A stretch of DNA of 9,897 bases, from positions 1 to 9,897 of the forward strand of contig JASHTR010000082.1 of the NCBI GenBank assembly GCA_030040455.1, written 5' to 3'. Position numbers and translations under genes: made by a program. This stretch comes from Terriglobia bacterium. GTDB taxonomy: Bacteria; Acidobacteriota; Terriglobia; UBA7540. The notes beneath the pieces are model-generated. The model searched no databases. It was not told the origin of the DNA and worked only from the letters and a program-made list of their open reading frames with translations. Of this stretch, positions 6,976 to 9,897 are shown one piece after another (positions within the stretch are counted from its first letter, which is position 1; each line of letters begins with the position of its first letter).

Positions 6976-8815
6976 AAGTTAACACCTTCAGGTAAATAGT
7001 CTGTTCCCCTGCAATTGAATAAGGCGTGGCGACCGTTTGGTAATCACCCACGACGGAAGTTCCACGATAGACGATCTTGCTGGAAACGGCGGGGTCCGCC
7101 ATAAAAGTCTGCAGCAGTGAAGGCGGCGGGGAAGGGAAGTCTGTACCCTCCATTACGAACGAGCGTTGGGGAGCCATCAGCAGCGCATAGAGACGGTTGT
7201 TCCGGCGCGTGCGGTTCAGCTCGCGAACAAGCTGGTGGAGGTCCCGCGGAGGGCTGCCCGGACGAATAGAATTCAGTTGCAGGGCGTTCATGGCGGCCCC
7301 GCTTCCCACAACCAGAGAGAGGGTTTTGTCACTGACGCTTTGCGGGATCTCCACGGGAATTTTCTGGGTGAGGGTCTGGCCGGAGGGGGTTCTTTCCACC
7401 GCCGTTACTTCAATGCGATCACCGGGACGCACTTCCGACCGCGTGCTCCAAACCTGCTCCAGCGTGGCGGTTCGGCTCTCATTCTGGGCGGTGACGTGAA
7501 GGGAAATATCGCGGATGCCGATCTTAGGAAACTGGCCGTTCAACAGGTAGCTTAAGGGGACAGCTACGGCAGCACCCGCCTGGGCGGAGCCGCTGAATTC
7601 GGAGGAAATAACATCTTCGATGTTGATGGTCTCCCCGTCAGAAAGCTCAATCTTGCCGTCGAGGCCCAGCGTCGAAGGGCCAGCGGTTCTTTCGGTGGAA
7701 GCAATCGCCGAAACAACCGCCAGGTTCACCAGCAAGGGCGAGAGGAGCGGTTGCTGGGCGACCTGAAATTGATAGTCCGTCGTCCTGCCGAGAGAGGAGT
7801 CCATATGGATGTTGACCGGAATCGTGGGTGATTTCCCGCCGACCACCCCGTAGATGGCGCCAAACCGGTCCTGCCGGATGCTCCCCACCACCGGACCGGG
7901 CGCAACCACTTTTTCCGATGCAGAAAGCATGGGAATGGTGGCGAGAACGCGCGCTTCCGCGAATGGAATGTTTGCCGGTCCCAGCAGTAAAGCCTCGTGG
8001 CCGCAGGCATAAAGCTGGTTTCCGCGGCGGTAGGTGATGGTGCAACTGAGGTCGAGGTTCAGATCACCTTGAACCAGCACCATGCTGATCATTGAGCCTG
8101 GAGCCAGATTCCCGGGAGCCGCAGCATCCTTCCCGGACGGGAGCTCGCCACCCGAAACAACGGCAGCCTCGGCAGGGTCAAAGCCTAAACTCTCAAGCAA
8201 AGGGGTATATTGCGAGACAACGGAGGCGTCGAATCCTCCAAAGACCATCGGCAGCCGGAAACGGTTCATGAGACCGCTGCTCGCCCAACCGCCGAGCATC
8301 TTGGTCCATAGTTCCGGGCCATACCCCTCGTCCGGTATCCATCGTCCGGGGGTTCCGGACGCAGAGGAAGCATACCAGGGCAGGCCCAGGGCGGCCCGGG
8401 ATTCCCCGGAGTCAGTCGGCACCACCCGCAACATGTCCTGGATGGGAGTGATGAGCGTGTAAGGTTCCTTGGAGAAGGGAAACGCAATCGCAACGGCTCC
8501 CAACAGCTTCCCGTCCACATAAACAGGGCTGCCGCTCATGCCTTCAACAACCCCTGTTTTGTCAATCGTGGGACCAGAGAGGCGCGCGAGGATAGCATCA
8601 TGCTTGGGAGCCAACACGTTCTTGACAACTCCCAGCAACTCCACCTGAAATTCCTGGACCTTGTCGCCTTCGAAAATCGTCCGCCCTACGCCCTTCAAGC
8701 CAGGGCGGACGTCACCGAGAGGAAAAAACTGCAGGTTCTGTTGGGCCTTTAGCGGAAGACTTGAAGTAATAATAAAAACAGCCAGGCACAGCAATCCTCG
8801 ACGCCGAATGCACAC
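6965..8815 (-). CDS. Exported SpoIVB/S55-like serine peptidase homologue with permuted motif order
   Basis: The 616-residue product has a signal peptide (MCIRRRG, hydrophobic 8-21, then LKAQ, residue 25 likely near the new N-terminus). Residues 40-110 match the serine-bearing part of SpoIVB (family S55): KGVGRTIFEGDKVQEFQVEL (41-60) followed by GVVEGMSGSPVYVDGKLLGA (88-107), putting the nucleophile at Ser94 by analogy. Residues 255-326 match the histidine-bearing part: LSCTITYRRGNQLYACGHEA (256-275) with His273, then GSIRQDRFGAIYGVVGG (311-327). In SpoIVB, as I recall it, the histidine block comes first. The acidic residue is not clear; Asp85 is nearest. No PDZ domain is obvious. Residues ~340-616 are beta-rich and unrecognised. 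The start is GTG at 8815; the upstream stop is at 8848-8846 and the ribosome site (GGGGGT) is weak. A promoter lies just upstream. This is not a sporulation gene in this setting; proteolytic activity is inferred, not shown. Confidence 0.85.
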   Translation of the reverse strand: MCIRRRGLLCLAVFIITSSLPLKAQQNLQFFPLGDVRPGLKGVGRTIFEGDKVQEFQVELLGVVKNVLAPKHDAILARLSGPTIDKTGVVEGMSGSPVYVDGKLLGAVAIAFPFSKEPYTLITPIQDMLRVVPTDSGESRAALGLPWYASSASGTPGRWIPDEGYGPELWTKMLGGWASSGLMNRFRLPMVFGGFDASVVSQYTPLLESLGFDPAEAAVVSGGELPSGKDAAAPGNLAPGSMISMVLVQGDLNLDLSCTITYRRGNQLYACGHEALLLGPANIPFAEARVLATIPMLSASEKVVAPGPVVGSIRQDRFGAIYGVVGGKSPTIPVNIHMDSSLGRTTDYQFQVAQQPLLSPLLVNLAVVSAIASTERTAGPSTLGLDGKIELSDGETINIEDVISSEFSGSAQAGAAVAVPLSYLLNGQFPKIGIRDISLHVTAQNESRTATLEQVWSTRSEVRPGDRIEVTAVERTPSGQTLTQKIPVEIPQSVSDKTLSLVVGSGAAMNALQLNSIRPGSPPRDLHQLVRELNRTRRNNRLYALLMAPQRSFVMEGTDFPSPPPSLLQTFMADPAVSSKIVYRGTSVVGDYQTVATPYSIAGEQTIYLKVLTSAN

Positions 8816-8842
8816 GCAAATTACCCCCAGACATCCACTATT

Positions 8843-8871
8843 AGTCTAGGGACAAACTGAAACTCCGTCAA
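8843..8871 (-). promoter_or_regulatory. Sigma-70-like promoter of the S55-like gene
   Basis: On the minus strand TTGACG (8871-8866, 5 of 6 to consensus) is followed after exactly 17 bases by TAGACT (8848-8843, 4 of 6). Transcription would begin near 8836, leaving a leader of about 20 bases before GTG 8815. It lies between the interspersed repeat and the gene and is the best promoter match in the window. Confidence 0.55.
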
Positions 8872-8907
8872 GCAAAGGCACGAGCAATGCGTAATGCCTC
8901 GCAAGCG

Positions 8908-9010
8908 GAGAAAAAGCCAAAAACCTCTTGCTAAGACGCCAAGAAACGCAAAGTGGAACTCCTTGAGCTTCTCTGCGTCCCTTTGCAGCTTTGTGTATTT
9001 GCGGCAGGCG
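8908..9010. repeat. Interspersed palindromic repeat of the GACGCCAAG...CTTTGCG type
   Basis: The stretch reads GACGCCAAGAAACGCAAAG (8935-8953), a 27-base middle, then CTTTGCAGCTTTGTGTATTT (8981-9000). GCAAAG at 8948-8953 and CTTTGC at 8981-8986 are inverted, with looser symmetry outside (GCGGAG near 8905 and TTTGCGGC near 9004). Sequences of this flavour, built from GCGTCTTTGCGT words, are common dispersed repeats in environmental bacterial genomes; that is from memory. It fills most of the gap between two genes on the same strand, and the short open frames across it are not genes. Confidence 0.6.
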
Positions 9011-9053
9011 GTTCGCTCGTCTTCATCGCAATCTTCCCGCGGACCAACCATTG

Positions 9054-9740
9054 TCAGCACGGCAGTGATTTCAACCGCAACCACTTCAGCAAGCGAAACT
9101 TCAATATGTCGGGTTCGAATTCCGTACAAATATCTGCAAGGCTGAAGCCAAGCGCGTTCGACCCCAGCCGGCTAAGGTTGGCGTCAAGATTTCGCTGCGG
9201 TACAGGCTGGTATACGTTCGAAAGGGCTGTGGTAAGCACGAAGCCGGGGATGGCCGAGGCGTTAAAAACGGTCCCGCGATGGTCGTCAGTACGAGCCCTG
9301 ACGAGGTGCAATGCGACATTCTCCCACCGTTTCAGCATGGGTTTTCCTGGACCGAGAGGCACGTATTCCTCGTCTTGGTGAAACGCGGCGGGAAGTGCAA
9401 AGCGGTCGAAAAACTTCCCGCTGACGGTTCCAAGAGCATTAACGTAGGTGTGCTTTGCGAATCCACTCCAGTCATCGGCGAACCCGGTATGTGACTGCAA
9501 GAGCTGAGAAGCAGCGGCACTGGCAGGTGGGCCGAGAATCGTTCCCCATGAAAGCACGGATCCCGTAAACCTTCGGAAGTGGTCGGCAATTGTAGTGGGG
9601 CACTCATCCATGGGCCGCGAGCTTTGCGAGACTCCCGGCGCCACTTGAGCCGCACACTTGCTCTGCGAGCCCTTCGTGTCACCCGCGCGCAGGAGCTGTA
9701 CCATCGCCAGCAGAATAATCGCGGAGTGAAATTTCCTCAT
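9054..9740 (-). CDS. Exported protein of unknown function, Acidobacteria-type conserved family
   Basis: The 228-residue product starts at ATG 9740. Residues 1-19 (MRKFHSAIILLAMVQLLRA) are a signal peptide. The core holds FAKHTYVNALGTVSGKFFDR (94-113), FALPAAFHQDEEYVPLG (114-130), a tryptophan/arginine stretch around 139-151 ending VRARTD, NASAIPGFVLTTALSNVYQP (160-179), and a final EFEPDI (207-212). I associate this order of motifs with small exported proteins widespread in Acidobacteria that have no assigned function; I cannot name a Pfam family. Alternating hydrophobic and polar segments would fit an outer-membrane or periplasmic location, but this is a guess. The ribosome site is poor (AAGAG), and the ATG overlaps the TGA of the upstream open frame, which favours translational coupling. 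A repeat lies beyond its stop and no clear terminator is seen. Confidence 0.75.
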   Translation of the reverse strand: MRKFHSAIILLAMVQLLRAGDTKGSQSKCAAQVAPGVSQSSRPMDECPTTIADHFRRFTGSVLSWGTILGPPASAAASQLLQSHTGFADDWSGFAKHTYVNALGTVSGKFFDRFALPAAFHQDEEYVPLGPGKPMLKRWENVALHLVRARTDDHRGTVFNASAIPGFVLTTALSNVYQPVPQRNLDANLSRLGSNALGFSLADICTEFEPDILKFRLLKWLRLKSLPC

Positions 9741-9897
9741 TGCGGCTCTTGAACTGGGTGGTCCGCGATGCGTTCGCCCATCGCCGAGGCTGCGAATAGC
9801 GGGTTGACACTACTGTTTGCTCCCCAGGTGAAGCTGCTGTGGCCACCGGCATTCCTGGTTGAGCGCACCTCCTTCAACCGCCGGCTAGGACCATGCA
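9737..9897 (-). CDS. C-terminal end of an unidentified gene (partial)
   Basis: One minus-strand frame is open from the window edge to TGA at 9739-9737, giving 52 residues that end ANSSVNPLFAASAMGERIAD and a short proline/glutamine tail. The stop overlaps the next start as ATGA, a typical arrangement for cotranscribed genes, which is the main reason to believe it. The other two minus-strand frames hold stops in this stretch. I do not recognise the sequence, and 52 codons could be open by chance. Confidence 0.4.
   Translation of the reverse strand, partial: HGPSRRLKEVRSTRNAGGHSSFTWGANSSVNPLFAASAMGERIADHPVQEPQ

Noticed and set aside
8821..9129. A 102-codon minus-strand frame spanning the repeat
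   Set aside because: It overlaps the end of the 9740-9054 gene in another frame and its middle is the translated interspersed repeat.
9804..9809. TTGACA on the plus strand as a promoter -35 box
   Set aside because: No -10 box lies 15-19 bases downstream, it falls in the probable end of a minus-strand gene, and no plus-strand gene follows.
1..9897. CRISPR arrays, tRNAs, rRNA, intact transposases, restriction or toxin-antitoxin genes
   Set aside because: None seen: no regularly spaced repeats, no tRNA-like cloverleaf, and no frame with the corresponding motifs.

Overview
The window looks like a chromosomal stretch of an acidobacterium (Koribacter/Solibacter-like). That placement is inferred from protein families, not from a marker gene: an ECF sigma factor next to a ZAS-type anti-sigma factor and a DUF4097-like exported protein, a small exported protein with the NALG...FxxxxxPxxxHQDxxY signature I associate with Acidobacteria, and short GTCATTCC-type and CTTTGCGT-type interspersed repeats in the gaps. 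Every gene I can support reads on the minus strand, and the long plus-strand open frames are shadows.

In transcription order (right to left): (1) 9897-9737, the C-terminal end of an unidentified gene, overlapping the next start by ATGA. (2) 9740-9054, an exported protein of unknown function. (3) 9053-8816, a gap holding a palindromic interspersed repeat and a good sigma-70-like promoter. (4) 8815-6965, an exported protein carrying both motif blocks of the SpoIVB/S55 serine peptidase family but in the opposite order to SpoIVB. (5) 6964-6870, a short gap with hairpins. (6) 6869-4584, a large exported beta-propeller protein with C-terminal Ig/FN3-like domains. (7) 4402-3788 ECF sigma factor, 3689-2997 membrane anti-sigma factor, 2995-2063 exported DUF4097-like protein, forming a tight envelope-signalling operon. 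(8) 2062-1507, a 556-bp stretch with no credible gene and remnants of interspersed repeats. (9) 1506-1 and beyond, a 2-hydroxyglutaryl-CoA dehydratase/activase-related iron-sulfur protein cut by the window edge, with a ten-C run right after its start.

The envelope theme is strong: five of the seven genes encode exported or membrane proteins, and a sixth is the sigma factor that would be controlled from the membrane. The sigma factor should be held by the zinc-binding cytoplasmic domain of the anti-sigma factor and released on an envelope signal, and the DUF4097-like protein is translationally coupled to the anti-sigma factor. Whether the S55-like protein and the beta-propeller belong to the same circuit is speculation based on proximity. 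The dehydratase-like gene is metabolically unrelated and separated by the long gap.

The most interesting item is the module order of the S55-like protein. I found no CRISPR array, tRNA, rRNA, prophage, intact insertion sequence or recognisable defence system.
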